Shown here piece after piece: positions 1 to 9,764 of a DNA stretch of 64,000 bases. The translations under genes and the position numbers were made by a program. Source of the stretch: Streptomyces sp. HPF1205 (lineage in GTDB: Bacteria; Actinomycetota; Actinomycetes; Streptomycetales; Streptomycetaceae); assembly GCF_020400825.1 (NCBI RefSeq), contig NZ_JAINVH010000003.1, positions 124,001-188,000 of the forward strand, in the 5' to 3' direction. How positions within the stretch are numbered: position 1 is the first letter of the stretch; each line of letters begins with the position of its first letter. The notes under the pieces are model-generated. The model saw only the letters and a list, made by a program, of their open reading frames with translations. It was not told the origin of the DNA and did no database searches.

Positions 1-1427
1 TCGCCGCGGGTGAGGGCACGCGCATGAAGTCGGCCACCCCGAAGGTCCTGCACCCCGTCTGCGGCCGTTCCCTGGTCGGCCATGTCGTCGCGGCCTCCCG
101 CGCGCTGGACCCCGAACACCTCGTCGTGGTCGTCGGCCACGGCCGCGAGCAGGTCGCCGAGCACCTCGCCGCCATCGACCCGGACGCGCGGACCGCCGTC
201 CAGCACGAGCAGCTCGGCACCGGCCACGCGGTCCGCACCGCGCTGGACGAACTCGCCCGGCAGGGCGTGGCGCTGCCCGAGCGGGGCACGGTCGTGGTCA
301 CGTACGGGGACACCCCGCTGCTCACCACCGCCACCCTGACCGCCCTGGTCGCCGCCCACGAGGCGGACCGCAACGCGGTCACCGTCCTGACCGCCGAGGT
401 CCCCGACCCCACCGGCTACGGCCGCATCGTGCGCGGCGCCGACGGCACGGTCACCGCGATCGTCGAGCAGAAGGACGCCGACGAGGCGCAGCGCGCGATC
501 ACCGAGATCAACTCCGGGGTGTACGCCTACGAGGCGGGGCTGCTCGCCCAGGCGCTCGGCAAGGTCACCACGGACAACGCGCAGGGCGAGGAGTACCTCA
601 CCGACACCCTGGCGATCCTGCGCGCCGACGGCCACGCGGTGGGCGCCCACACCGCCGCCGACCACCGCGAGATCGCGGGCGTGAACAACCGGGTGCAGCT
701 CGCCGAGGCCCGCCGGGTGCTCAACGACCGGCTGCTGACCGCGGCCATGCTGGACGGCGTCACCGTCGTCGACCCGGCCACGACGTGGGTCGACGCCACC
801 GTGACCTTCGCGCCCGACGCCGTGATCCACCCGGGCACCCAGCTGCACGGCGCCACCTCGGTCGGCGAGGGCGCGCAGGTCGGGCCCAACTGCACGCTCA
901 CCGACACCGCGGTCGGGGCCGGCGCGAAGGTGTCCAACACCGTCGCCGACCAGGCCGAGATCGGCGAGGGCGCGAGCGTGGGCCCCTTCGCGTACCTGCG
1001 CCCCGGCACCAGGCTGGGCGCCAAGGCCAAGGCCGGCACCTACGTGGAGATGAAGAACGCCGTCATCGGCGAGGGCACCAAGGTGCCGCACCTGAGCTAC
1101 GTGGGCGACGCCACCATCGGCGAGTACACCAACATCGGCGCGGCCAGCGTCTTCGTGAACTACGACGGCGAGGCCAAGCACCACACCACGATCGGCAGTT
1201 ACTGCAAGACGGGCTCGGACAACATGTTCGTCGCGCCCGTGAACGTCGGCGACGGCGCCTACACCGCGGCCGGCTCGGTGATCACCAAGGACGTACCGGC
1301 CGGTTCGCTGGCCGTCGCGCGCGGCCAGCAGCGCAACATCGAGGGCTGGGTGGCCCGCAAGCGCCCCGGCAGCGCCGCGGCGCAGGCCGCCGAGCGGGCA
1401 CGCGGGGAGACGTCGCAGGCGGAGTGA
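1..1427 (+). CDS. glmU: Bifunctional UDP-GlcNAc pyrophosphorylase / GlcN-1-P acetyltransferase GlmU (5' end outside window)
   Basis: Makes UDP-GlcNAc for peptidoglycan: an acetyltransferase step on glucosamine-1-phosphate, then uridylyl transfer. The reading frame is already open at base 3, where it encodes AAGEGTR before [12 protein letters not shown]. This is the GmlU nucleotide-binding motif G-x-G-T-R-M-x4-P-K, so the true start lies a few dozen bases upstream and the ATG at 24 is internal. The N-terminal half is the nucleotidyltransferase (GDTPLL, EINSGVY); from about base 780 the protein becomes a left-handed beta-helix hexapeptide repeat domain with the acetyltransferase signature ([21 protein letters not shown]). 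The C-terminus is intact. It is followed by prs, as in other actinobacteria. Only the 5' truncation by the window is unusual. Confidence 0.97.
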   Translation, partial: AAGEGTRMKSATPKVLHPVCGRSLVGHVVAASRALDPEHLVVVVGHGREQVAEHLAAIDPDARTAVQHEQLGTGHAVRTALDELARQGVALPERGTVVVTYGDTPLLTTATLTALVAAHEADRNAVTVLTAEVPDPTGYGRIVRGADGTVTAIVEQKDADEAQRAITEINSGVYAYEAGLLAQALGKVTTDNAQGEEYLTDTLAILRADGHAVGAHTAADHREIAGVNNRVQLAEARRVLNDRLLTAAMLDGVTVVDPATTWVDATVTFAPDAVIHPGTQLHGATSVGEGAQVGPNCTLTDTAVGAGAKVSNTVADQAEIGEGASVGPFAYLRPGTRLGAKAKAGTYVEMKNAVIGEGTKVPHLSYVGDATIGEYTNIGAASVFVNYDGEAKHHTTIGSYCKTGSDNMFVAPVNVGDGAYTAAGSVITKDVPAGSLAVARGQQRNIEGWVARKRPGSAAAQAAERARGETSQAE

Positions 1428-1481
1428 GGGTGGTCTCACGGGCGTCCCGAGGTGCACAGGTGCGCCGGATCGGGCGTACCG

Positions 1482-1496
1482 TGTGTGGTGCACACA
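1482..1496. promoter_or_regulatory. Inverted repeat upstream of prs
   Basis: TGTGTG-GTG-CACACA, 6-bp arms with a 3-bp spacer, lies about 70 bp before the prs start in the glmU-prs gap. It could be an operator, but I recognise no regulator for it. Confidence 0.3.
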
Positions 1497-1566
1497 ATTC
1501 CGCCAGCACGCCCGACTCGGGGCGTCGCTGTGTCGAACACCAGTCGAACACATAGGAGACGGTGCA

Positions 1567-2544
1567 GTGACCGGGATCAAGACGACCGGTGAGAGGAAGC
1601 TGATGCTCTTCTCCGGCCGCGCCCACCCCGATCTGGCGGAGGCGGTGGCACGCGAGCTGGGCGTGGAACTCACGCCCACCCGCGCTTTCGACTTCGCCAA
1701 CGGCGAGATCTACGTCCGCTTCGAGGAGTCGGCCCGCGGGGCGGACTGCTTCCTGATCCAGAGCCACACCAATCCCATCAACCAGTGGGTCATGGAACAG
1801 CTCATCATGATCGACGCTCTGAAGCGGGCCTCCGCGCGGAGCATCACCGTGATCGTGCCGTTCTACGGCTACGCCCGGCAGGACAAGAAGCACCGCGGCC
1901 GCGAGCCGATCTCGGCGCGGCTGGTGGCGGACCTGTTCAAGACCGCGGGCGCCGACCGTATCCTCACCGTCGACCTGCACACCGACCAGATCCAGGGCTT
2001 CTTCGACGGGCCGGTGGACCACCTGTTCGCGCTGCCGATCCTGGCCGACTACGTGGGCGCCAAGGTGGACCGCGCCAAGCTCACCGTGGTCTCCCCGGAC
2101 GCGGGCCGGGTACGGGTGGCCGACCGGTGGTGCGACCGGCTCGGCGCGCCGCTGGCGATCGTGCACAAGCGGCGTGACCCGAACATCGCCAACGAGGTGA
2201 AGGTCCACGAGGTCGTCGGCGACGTCAAGGGCCGGGTCTGCGTGCTGGTCGACGACATGATCGACACCGGCGGCACGATCTGCGCCGCCGCCGACGCGCT
2301 GTTCGCCAACGGCGCCGAGGACGTCATCGTGACCGCCACGCACGGCGTGCTCTCCGGCCCGGCCGCCGACCGGCTGAAGAACTCCAAGGTGAGCGAGTTC
2401 GTGTTCACCGACACGCTGCCCACCCCGGCGCAGACCGACCTCGACAAGATCACCGTGCTGTCGATGGCCCCGACCATCGCCAACGCGGTGCGCGAGGTGT
2501 TCGAGGACGGCTCGGTGACCAGCCTCTTCGAGGACTCGCACTGA
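1567..2544 (+). CDS. prs: Ribose-phosphate pyrophosphokinase
   Basis: Makes PRPP from ribose-5-phosphate and ATP for purine, pyrimidine, His and Trp synthesis and for decaprenyl-phospho-arabinose/ribose precursors. The GTG at 1567 is preceded by AGGAG at 1554-1558 with good spacing; an upstream in-frame start at 1483 would add an atypical N-terminus. The 325-residue product has usual length. It shows the metal/ribose-phosphate loop DLHTDQIQGFFD (around residue 136) and the PRPP loop VDDMIDTGGT (around residue 228), both intact. It lies between glmU and the L25 gene, the conserved actinobacterial order, and ends at a clear hairpin terminator, so glmU-prs probably forms one unit. Confidence 0.96.
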   Translation: MTGIKTTGERKLMLFSGRAHPDLAEAVARELGVELTPTRAFDFANGEIYVRFEESARGADCFLIQSHTNPINQWVMEQLIMIDALKRASARSITVIVPFYGYARQDKKHRGREPISARLVADLFKTAGADRILTVDLHTDQIQGFFDGPVDHLFALPILADYVGAKVDRAKLTVVSPDAGRVRVADRWCDRLGAPLAIVHKRRDPNIANEVKVHEVVGDVKGRVCVLVDDMIDTGGTICAAADALFANGAEDVIVTATHGVLSGPAADRLKNSKVSEFVFTDTLPTPAQTDLDKITVLSMAPTIANAVREVFEDGSVTSLFEDSH

Positions 2545-2545
2545 C

Positions 2546-2577
2546 GCCCCGGGGCCGCGTGCCCGGGGCCTGATTTT
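2546..2577 (+). terminator. Terminator after prs
   Basis: Stem GCCCCGGG / CCCGGGGC (2546-2553 with 2562-2569), 8-nt loop, followed by a short T run (2574-2577). It starts one base after the prs stop codon. Confidence 0.7.
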
Positions 2578-2759
2578 GGTACGGGGCCTCCCCGCCGGTT
2601 ACGCTGTCCGCGTTGCTCGGCGAGGGAGGCCCCGGCATGTCCGGACCGCCTCCGTTATCGACGCGCTCCTCGTATGTGGTCCTCGTATGCGGAACGGCCC
2701 GTCGTGTGGGCCGGGCGACCCCGAGTCCCGCTTTTCCCTCACGAGGAGTTCCGAGCACC

Positions 2760-3371
2760 ATGGCCGAGGTAAAGATCGCCGCCGAGCCGCGCACCGAGTT
2801 CGGCAAGGGCGCCGCCCGCCGCGTGCGCCGCGCCAACAAGGTCCCCGCCGTCATCTACGGGCACGGCGCCGACCCCAAGCACGTCTCCGTGCCCGGCCAC
2901 GAGCTGCTGCTCGCCCTGCGCACGCCCAACGTGCTGATCTCCCTGCAGATCGACGGCTCGTCCGAGCTGGTCATCCCCAAGGCCGTGCAGCGCGACCCGA
3001 TCAAGGGCTTCCTGGAGCACGTCGACCTGCTGGCCGTCAAGCGCGGCGAGAAGGTCACCGTCGAGGTCCCGGTCGTGACCGAGGGCGAGCTGGCCCCGGG
3101 CGGCAACCTGCTGGAGCACATCCTCGGCGCCCTGCCGGTCGAGGCCGAGGCCACCCACATCCCCGAGTCCGTCGCCGTCTCGGTCGAGGGCCTGGAGGCC
3201 GGCGCCTCCATCCTGGCCAAGGACATCGAGCTGCCCCGCGGCACCACCCTGGCCGTCGAGGAGGACGCGGTCGTGCTGCAGGTCGTGGCCGCGCAGGCCG
3301 AGGCCGTCGAGGAGGCCGAGGAGGGTGCCGAGGGCGAGGCCCCGGCCGCCGAGGCCGGCGCCGAGGGCTGA
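2760..3371 (+). CDS. rplY: 50S ribosomal protein L25/TL5/Ctc (bL25)
   Basis: bL25 binds 5S rRNA in the large subunit; the long TL5/Ctc form seen here is a general-stress protein in other Gram-positives. ATG at 2760 has GAGGAG at 2743-2748. The product is 203 residues: an N-terminal RNA-binding domain (AEPRTEFGKGAARRVRRANKVPAVIYG) and a beta-rich C-terminal domain, then an acidic Glu/Ala tail (EAVEEAEEGAEGEAPAAEAGAEG type) common in actinobacteria. It sits between prs and pth, and a functional link with pth (both translation) is usual. It is flanked by terminator hairpins on both sides, so it may be its own transcription unit. Confidence 0.95.
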   Translation: MAEVKIAAEPRTEFGKGAARRVRRANKVPAVIYGHGADPKHVSVPGHELLLALRTPNVLISLQIDGSSELVIPKAVQRDPIKGFLEHVDLLAVKRGEKVTVEVPVVTEGELAPGGNLLEHILGALPVEAEATHIPESVAVSVEGLEAGASILAKDIELPRGTTLAVEEDAVVLQVVAAQAEAVEEAEEGAEGEAPAAEAGAEG

Positions 3372-3414
3372 GCCCTCACCGGCACCTTTCGCGGCGCACC
3401 GCGCCGCACCGCGA

Positions 3415-3448
3415 GCCGCCGCCGTACCCTCCAGGGTGCGGCGGCGGC
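3415..3448 (+). terminator. Hairpin terminator after rplY
   Basis: A 16-bp stem (GCCGCCGCCGTACCCT pairing with AGGGTGCGGCGGCGGC, one G-U pair) with a 2-nt loop, lying 43 bp past the rplY stop. There is no T tract, which is normal for streptomycete terminators. Confidence 0.65.
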
Positions 3449-3524
3449 CGCGTGCCGGACGCACCGCACCGCTCGACGCGGCCGCACCGCACCGCAGCCG
3501 CATCCCCCGGACACGGAGATGGTC

Positions 3525-4118
3525 ATGACCGACAACACAGGCCCCTGGCTGGTGGCCGGCCTGGGCAACCCGGGGCCCGAGTACGCGGGGAACCGGCACA
3601 ACATCGGCTTCATGGTGGCCGACCTGCTGGCCCGCCGCATGGGCGGCACCTTCAAGCGCGCCCAGAAGGCGCAGGCGCAGGTCGTCGAGGGCCGCGTCGG
3701 CCCGCCCGGGCCCGCCGGCCGCCGGGTGATCCTCGCCAAGCCCATGTCGTACATGAACCTGTCCGGCGGCCCGGTGACGGCGCTGAAGGAGTTCTACAAG
3801 GTGCCGACGGAGCAGATCGTCGCCGTCCACGACGAGCTCGACATCGACTACGGGACGCTGCGGCTGAAGCTCGGCGGCGGCGACAACGGCCACAACGGGC
3901 TGAAGTCGATCACCAAGTCGTTGGGCCCCGGCTACCTGCGGGTCCGGGCCGGCATCGGCCGCCCGCCGGGCCGGATGGACGTGGCCGCCTTCGTGCTCAA
4001 GGACTTCTCGTCCACCGAGCGCAAGGAGCTGGAGTGGTTCGTCGACCGGGCCGCCGACGCCGTGGAGGCGCTGATCACCGAGGGTCTGGAGCGGGCGCAG
4101 AGCACGTTCAACGGCTGA
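3525..4118 (+). CDS. pth: Peptidyl-tRNA hydrolase
   Basis: Cleaves peptidyl-tRNA released by abortive translation. The N-terminus carries the family signature [18 protein letters not shown] with the catalytic His, then [10 protein letters not shown] and the DELDIDYG / [11 protein letters not shown] motifs; all key residues are present. About 197 residues, usual length. An ATG at 3519 is in frame but directly abuts the GGAG at 3515-3518, so the ATG at 3525, six bases away, is the better start. Downstream of rplY, separated by a hairpin. Confidence 0.95.
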   Translation: MTDNTGPWLVAGLGNPGPEYAGNRHNIGFMVADLLARRMGGTFKRAQKAQAQVVEGRVGPPGPAGRRVILAKPMSYMNLSGGPVTALKEFYKVPTEQIVAVHDELDIDYGTLRLKLGGGDNGHNGLKSITKSLGPGYLRVRAGIGRPPGRMDVAAFVLKDFSSTERKELEWFVDRAADAVEALITEGLERAQSTFNG

Positions 4119-4183
4119 CCCGGGCCGCCCACGCGAGCACCCCAGGTTGACCCCGCGGTGTGCGATGGCCAAAGATCGCCCGC

Positions 4184-4660
4184 ATGGCTGAACGGAGCGC
4201 CTCGGCGTGGGTCGTGCGGGGTACCCGCGTGTTCGGGCTGGCGTTGCTCGCGCTGCTGATCCTCGTGTCCGGAGGATGGGAGTCGTGGAAGACCGCGCAC
4301 TACGTGATGCTGACCAAGGGGCGCGAGCGCGGCACCGTGACCCTGGTCGACTGCGGCGACACCAGTTGCACCGGCCCCTTCGCGCCGAAGGACGGCACGG
4401 GCACGGCGCGCTCCGAGGTGACCGTCAGTCTGCCGGTGCGCCGCCACGTCGGCGACAAGGTGCAGGTGGTGATGAAGCCCGGTACGCGGACGGCGATCCG
4501 CTCCGGCTGGGGCGGGATCCTGTTCGCCTGGGTGCCGCTGGGCGGGGCGCTGCTGCTGGCCGCGGTGGTCGTCGGCGGAGGACTGCGGCTGGCGCGCCCC
4601 GCGTGGGTGCTGGCCACCGCGGGGGCGGCGGTGCTGCTGGGGGCGTTCCTGACGCTGTAG
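4184..4660 (+). CDS. Small membrane protein of unknown function
   Basis: 158 residues with one N-terminal hydrophobic helix (about residues 16-34), an extracytoplasmic-looking stretch holding a Cys pair in the context DCGDTSCTGPF, and two hydrophobic helices at the C-terminus (about 110-155). The Cys pair may form a disulfide outside the membrane. The start chosen is ATG at 4184; an in-frame ATG at 4160 is also possible. I do not recognise the family. It is codirectional with pth but 65 bp away, and ends 8 bp before a perfect palindromic terminator shared with the convergent VOC gene. Confidence 0.7.
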   Translation: MAERSASAWVVRGTRVFGLALLALLILVSGGWESWKTAHYVMLTKGRERGTVTLVDCGDTSCTGPFAPKDGTGTARSEVTVSLPVRRHVGDKVQVVMKPGTRTAIRSGWGGILFAWVPLGGALLLAAVVVGGGLRLARPAWVLATAGAAVLLGAFLTL

Positions 4661-4668
4661 GGGCCGTA

Positions 4669-4706
4669 CGGTGCCGTACGGGCGCCGCGGCGCCCGTACG
4701 GCACCG
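4669..4706. terminator. Perfect 38-bp palindrome, bidirectional terminator
   Basis: Every base from 4669 to 4706 pairs with its mirror (19+19, centre GC at 4687/4688; half-site CGGTGCCGTACGGGCGCCG). It lies exactly between the stop codons of the + strand membrane protein and the - strand VOC gene, so it can terminate both transcripts. Confidence 0.8.
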
Positions 4707-4712
4707 CGGGCG

Positions 4713-5093
4713 CTATTCCCGCGCGTCCTTCAGCGCGACCGGTTCCAGGAACTCCAGGCGGTTGCCGACCGGGTCCTCGGAGTAGAACCGCTCATGACCG
4801 GGCAGGTCGTAGTCCCAGACCACCTTCGCGCCCTTGTCCCGCAGCCGCTTCGCGAACTCGAAGATGCCGCTGACGCGGATGCCGGGGTGGGCCTTGCGGG
4901 CCGGACGGAAGTCCTCCTCGATGCCCAGGTGCAGCACCGCGCCGCCGGCGGCGAACCAGCACCCGCCGCGCGCCGCGAGCACCGGCGGCTTGTCCAGCTC
5001 GGTCATCCCGAGCACGCCCGCGTAATAGGCCCGCAACTCCGGCTCGCTGCCGGGCGGCGCGGCGAGCTGGACGTGGTCGAGTGCGCTGATCAC
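4713..5093 (-). CDS. VOC-family (glyoxalase/bleomycin-resistance fold) protein
   Basis: 126 residues; begins ISALDHVQLAAPPGSE, a typical vicinal-oxygen-chelate opening with His for metal binding, and ends in YSEDPVGNRLEFLEP, the usual second metal-ligand Glu region. The exact substrate cannot be read from sequence. GTG at 5093 overlaps the TGA of the upstream methyltransferase gene (GTGA), so the two are translationally coupled and probably cotranscribed under TamR control. It might process a metabolite related to trans-aconitate methylation, but that is inference from coupling only. Confidence 0.85.
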   Translation of the reverse strand: MISALDHVQLAAPPGSEPELRAYYAGVLGMTELDKPPVLAARGGCWFAAGGAVLHLGIEEDFRPARKAHPGIRVSGIFEFAKRLRDKGAKVVWDYDLPGHERFYSEDPVGNRLEFLEPVALKDARE

Positions 5094-5965
5094 GAGGACT
5101 CCCGGGACGTCGCGGAGGCGGTGGGGGCGGCGGGTACGGCGGTGGCAGGGGCGGCCTTGCGGGCCACCGCGAAGATCCGGCGGAAGGGGAAGACGGTGCC
5201 GTGCGGCCCTGCCGGGTACGCCTTCCTGAGCAGGTCGCGGTACTGCCCGGTGAACTCCTCGACGGCGGCGCGGTCGTCGCCGAGCGCGGTGAGCACCGGC
5301 CGCAGCGCGGTTCCCTTGGTCCACTCCAGTACCGGGTCCTCGCCGTGGAGGAGCTGGACGTAGGTCGACTCCCAGACGTCCACCACCTCGCAGCCCAATT
5401 CGGTGAGGCGTTCGAGGTAGTCGGCGGGCTGCAGGATGTGGACGTAGGCGCGGCCGCGGCCGTCGAGCCGGGAGCGCCAGCGCGGCGTGTCGCACAGCTC
5501 GGCGAGCAGGGCGTGGCTCGGAGCGGTGAAGTTGCCGGGTACCTGGAAGGCGAAGGTGCCGCCGGGGGCGATGCGGTCCAGCCATATGGGGAAGCGGTCG
5601 GCGTGGCCGGGGACCCACTGCAGGGCGGCGTTGGAGACGATCAGGTCGTAGGGCTCCTCGGGCACCCACACCGCCGCGTCGGCGTGGCGGAACTCGATCA
5701 GGCCGCCGCCCGGCGTCGGGCCCGCGTACCGCTCGGCGGCCCGGAGCATCTCGCGCGAGCTGTCGAAGCCGGTGATGCGGGCCGCCGGCCAGCGGTCGGC
5801 GAGCAGCGCGGTGACGTTGCCCGGCCCGCAGCCGATGTCGGCGATCCGGGGCGCGCCGCCGCCGGGAAGTGCGGTGATCCGGGTGAGTAAGTCGAGGAAC
5901 GGACGAGTGCGGTGGGTGGAGTGGCGCAGATACTGCTGCGGGTCCCACGTCGGCGCTGCTTGCAT
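5090..5965 (-). CDS. tam: Trans-aconitate 2-methyltransferase
   Basis: SAM-dependent enzyme that methylates trans-aconitate, the spontaneous isomer of cis-aconitate that inhibits aconitase. Class I methyltransferase motif I is DIGCGPGN (around residue 43), followed by GFDSSREML and a YDLIVSNAALQWVPGH motif characteristic of Tam. The N-terminus WDPQQYLRHSTHRTRPFLDLL is also the Tam signature. 291 residues, full length. It diverges from the MarR-type regulator gene with an operator-like palindrome between them, matching the tam-tamR arrangement described in S. coelicolor. The last 4 bases overlap the VOC gene. Confidence 0.93.
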   Translation of the reverse strand: MQAAPTWDPQQYLRHSTHRTRPFLDLLTRITALPGGGAPRIADIGCGPGNVTALLADRWPAARITGFDSSREMLRAAERYAGPTPGGGLIEFRHADAAVWVPEEPYDLIVSNAALQWVPGHADRFPIWLDRIAPGGTFAFQVPGNFTAPSHALLAELCDTPRWRSRLDGRGRAYVHILQPADYLERLTELGCEVVDVWESTYVQLLHGEDPVLEWTKGTALRPVLTALGDDRAAVEEFTGQYRDLLRKAYPAGPHGTVFPFRRIFAVARKAAPATAVPAAPTASATSRESS

Positions 5966-6053
5966 CGTTCGTACTCCCTGGGGTGGTGCGGAGTCGCCGC
6001 TCGAAGCGGAGGGCCGGATTCTGCCCTGCGCCTCTCAGGCTCCTCCCGGGATA

Positions 6054-6067
6054 TCTTGATGTCAAGA
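6054..6067. promoter_or_regulatory. Putative TamR operator
   Basis: Perfect inverted repeat TCTTGA-TG-TCAAGA in the 137-bp divergent tam/tamR intergenic region, 35 bp before the tamR ATG. This is a typical MarR-family operator; TamR is known to bind this intergenic region in S. coelicolor. Confidence 0.7.
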
Positions 6068-6102
6068 GACTTCATATCGACAGACCTATTACACTGATCG
6101 CC

Positions 6103-6600
6103 ATGGAGGACGAGGTCGACCGGCTGGTCGCTGCATGGCGCCGAGAGCGCCCCGACCTCGACGTGGGACCGCTGGAGGTGCTCAGCCGGGTCAGCAGGCT
6201 CGCCCGGCACCTGGACCGGGCCAGGCGGCTGGTGTTCGCCGAACACCGCCTGGAGCCGTGGGAGTTCGACGTGCTCACCTCGCTGCGGCGGGCGGGCGCG
6301 CCGTACCAGCTCTCGCCGGGGCAGCTCCTCACCCAGACGCTGGTGACGTCGGGGACCATGACCAACCGGATCGACAGGCTGGCCAAGAAGGGGCTGGTCG
6401 AGCGGCTGCCCGACCCCACGGACCGGCGCGGGGTGCTGGTCCGGCTGACCCCGGAGGGCCAGGACCTGGCCGACCAGGCGCTGTCCGGGCTGCTCGCCCA
6501 GGAGCGGGCCCTGCTGGGGGAGCTGACCGAGCGCCAGCGCGCCGACCTGGCCTCGCTGCTACGACAGCTGACCGCGCCGTTCGACAACGTGCCCGGCTGA
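6103..6600 (+). CDS. tamR: MarR-family regulator TamR
   Basis: 165-residue winged-helix regulator: dimerisation helices at each end, recognition helix region TSGTMTNRIDRLAKKGLVER and wing PDPTDRRGVLVRLT. In S. coelicolor the gene in this position (TamR) represses tam and responds to trans-aconitate, citrate and isocitrate, also controlling aconitase genes. Gene order and the palindrome in the divergent promoter make this an ortholog by context. ATG at 6103 was chosen because the upstream in-frame extension would run across the operator. Its last 42 bp overlap the 3' end of the convergent regulator gene. Confidence 0.88.
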   Translation: MEDEVDRLVAAWRRERPDLDVGPLEVLSRVSRLARHLDRARRLVFAEHRLEPWEFDVLTSLRRAGAPYQLSPGQLLTQTLVTSGTMTNRIDRLAKKGLVERLPDPTDRRGVLVRLTPEGQDLADQALSGLLAQERALLGELTERQRADLASLLRQLTAPFDNVPG

Positions 6601-7353
6601 CGGAAGCTGCTCCACGGGCCCCACCCCGGCCCTGCGGGCCAGCGCGACGGCGGCGAGCGTGGAGTGCACGCCCAGCTTGCCCAGCACGTTCTGCATGTGG
6701 GTGCGCACGGTGTGCGGGGACAGGAACAGCCGCTCGGCGACCGCCTTGCGCCCCAGGCCCGCGACCATGCACCGCAGCACCTCCTGCTCGCGCGGGGTCA
6801 GCGACTCCACCAGCCGCTCGCTCTCGGTGCGGTGCCGGCGGGCCGCGGTCAGCTCGCGCAGCACCCCCGTCAGCAGCGCGGGCGGCAGGTGCGTCTCGTC
6901 GCGCAGCACCCCGCGGACCACCGCGAGCAGCCGCGACAGCGAGCAGTCCTTGGCGACCCAGCCACTGGCCCCGGCCTGCAGCGCGCGGGCCGCCCGCGTC
7001 GGGTCGTCGCGCTCGGCGAGCACCACGGTGCGGGTCGCCGGGTACTCCGCGCGGACTCGCTCCACCAGCGCCAGTCCGTCCAGCACGGGGTCGCGCGGCT
7101 CCAGCGAGCGCTGCCCGTCCAGCGGCGGAACGGCCTGGAGCGTCTGCGGCCGGGGCCCCGAGCCCAGGTCCGCGTCCACCAGGAGGACGTCGTAGCGCCG
7201 GTTGTCGGTCGCCGCCCGGTCCAGGCAGCGCTGGGCGGCGGGGCCGCTGCCCGCCGCCGAGACGTCGACGTCGGGCTCCGCCGCGAGGGCGGCGGCCAGC
7301 GACTCGGCGAAGATGCGGTGGTCGTCGACGACCAGTACGCGGATACGTCCCAC
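6559..7353 (-). CDS. Orphan NarL/LuxR-family response regulator
   Basis: 264-residue regulator: N-terminal receiver (RIRVLVVDDHRIF with the acidic pair, phospho-acceptor Asp in LLVDADL, Lys in GWVAKD) and C-terminal LuxR HTH (SLTPREQEVLRCMVAGLGRKAVAE, LFLSPHTVRTHMQNVLGKLGV). About 25 unusual residues are inserted after the Asp loop. The GTG at 7353 has GGGAG eight bases upstream; an ATG at 7380 is the alternative. There is no histidine kinase beside it. It lies downstream of galK and ends convergently inside tamR with a 42-bp overlap. Target genes are unknown. Confidence 0.85.
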   Translation of the reverse strand: MGRIRVLVVDDHRIFAESLAAALAAEPDVDVSAAGSGPAAQRCLDRAATDNRRYDVLLVDADLGSGPRPQTLQAVPPLDGQRSLEPRDPVLDGLALVERVRAEYPATRTVVLAERDDPTRAARALQAGASGWVAKDCSLSRLLAVVRGVLRDETHLPPALLTGVLRELTAARRHRTESERLVESLTPREQEVLRCMVAGLGRKAVAERLFLSPHTVRTHMQNVLGKLGVHSTLAAVALARRAGVGPVEQLPSAGHVVERRGQLS

Positions 7354-7638
7354 GGACACCACTCCCGGTGGTTGGCCCATCCCCCTGAGGGGCGTTGCTC
7401 GCTTGGAGCCCGGCACCGGGAGCCGGGGACCGCCGTCCCCACCCCAGGTGCCGGACCCCGTGCGTCTCGCCCCCTGATGAGCGCCGGCCCCCACCGGCGC
7501 TGTGGGAAAAGCGTAGGGGCTACCGCACGCGGTTGGCGCCGTCTTGCCGGAAGTTTCCTGTCGCGGCCGAGCAATTGCTTCCCGCAGGTGCGGACGGGGT
7601 GCGCGCCGGGGCCGCGGCGGTCGCGCGGCGCAGCGGAC

Positions 7639-8771
<1,133 letters not shown>

Positions 8772-8775
<4 letters not shown>

Positions 8776-9764
8776 CGGGCGTTCTCCCCCAGGGACTGTG
8801 CGAAGGTCCAGGCGTCGCGGATGATTTCCGCGAGGTCGGTACGGGTGGGCTGCCAGCCCAGCCGCTGCCTGGCGCGCTCGGCTGAGGCGACCAGGACGGC
8901 CGGGTCGCCGGGCCGGCGCGGCCGGGTGACGGCCGGGATCGGGTGGCCGGTGACCCGGCGGGCGGTCTCGACGACCTCGCGGACGGAGAATCCGCTGCCA
9001 TTGCCGAGGTTGCAGATCAGGTGCTCGCCCGCGGCCGCCGCGTCGAGCGCCAGCAGGTGGGCGCGGGCCAGGTCGGCTACGTGGATGTAGTCCCGCAGGC
9101 AGGTGCCGTCGGGCGTCGGGTAGTCGTCGCCGTAGACCGCGATCGCCTCGCGCCGGCCCTGGGCGACCTGGAGGACCAGCGGGATCAGGTGTGACTCGGG
9201 ATCGTGCCGCTCGCCGTGGCTGCCGTACGCGCCCGCGACGTTGAAGTACCGCAGGGAGACCGCGGCCAGGCCGTGGGCGGCGCACTCGGAGGCGATCATG
9301 TGGTCGACGGCGAGCTTGGTGGCGCCGTACGGGTTGGTGGGCGCGGTCGCCGCGTTCTCGGTGATGGGGACCTCGGACGGCTCGCCGTAGGTGGCGGCGG
9401 TCGAGGAGAAGACCAGGGTGCGCACGCCGGCCCCGCGCATGGCGGCGAGCAGTTCGATCGACCCGGCGACGTTGTTGCGCCAGTACTTCTCCGGGTCGGC
9501 GACCGACTCGCCGACCTGGGAGGAGGCGGCGAAGTGCAGCACCGCGTCGTACGAGCCGTCGAGCACCTTGGCGGCGTCCTGGACGCGCCCCTCGACGAAC
9601 TCCGCGCCGCGCGGCACCCCGGCGCGGAAGCCCGTGGACAGGTCGTCCAGCACGGTCACCCGGTGCCCGGCCTCGACCAGGTGCGCGGCCACCACCGACC
9701 CCACGTATCCGGCGCCGCCGGTGACCAGCAGCTTCTTGACGGCGGTGCTCTTCGGGTCGGTCAC
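8772..9764 (-). CDS. galE: UDP-glucose 4-epimerase
   Basis: Interconverts UDP-galactose and UDP-glucose. Extended SDR: NAD-binding GGAGYVGS, catalytic Ser/Thr region [11 protein letters not shown] and YGATK (Tyr-x3-Lys), then RYFNVAGA. 330 residues. The GTG at 9764 overlaps the galT stop (GTGA) and its own stop overlaps galK (ATGA), so all three gal genes are coupled. Confidence 0.96.

Noticed and set aside
1482-1496. Crp site upstream of prs
   Set aside because: The arms fit TGTG/CACA, but the spacing (3 bp between 6-bp arms) does not match GTG-N6-GNCAC.
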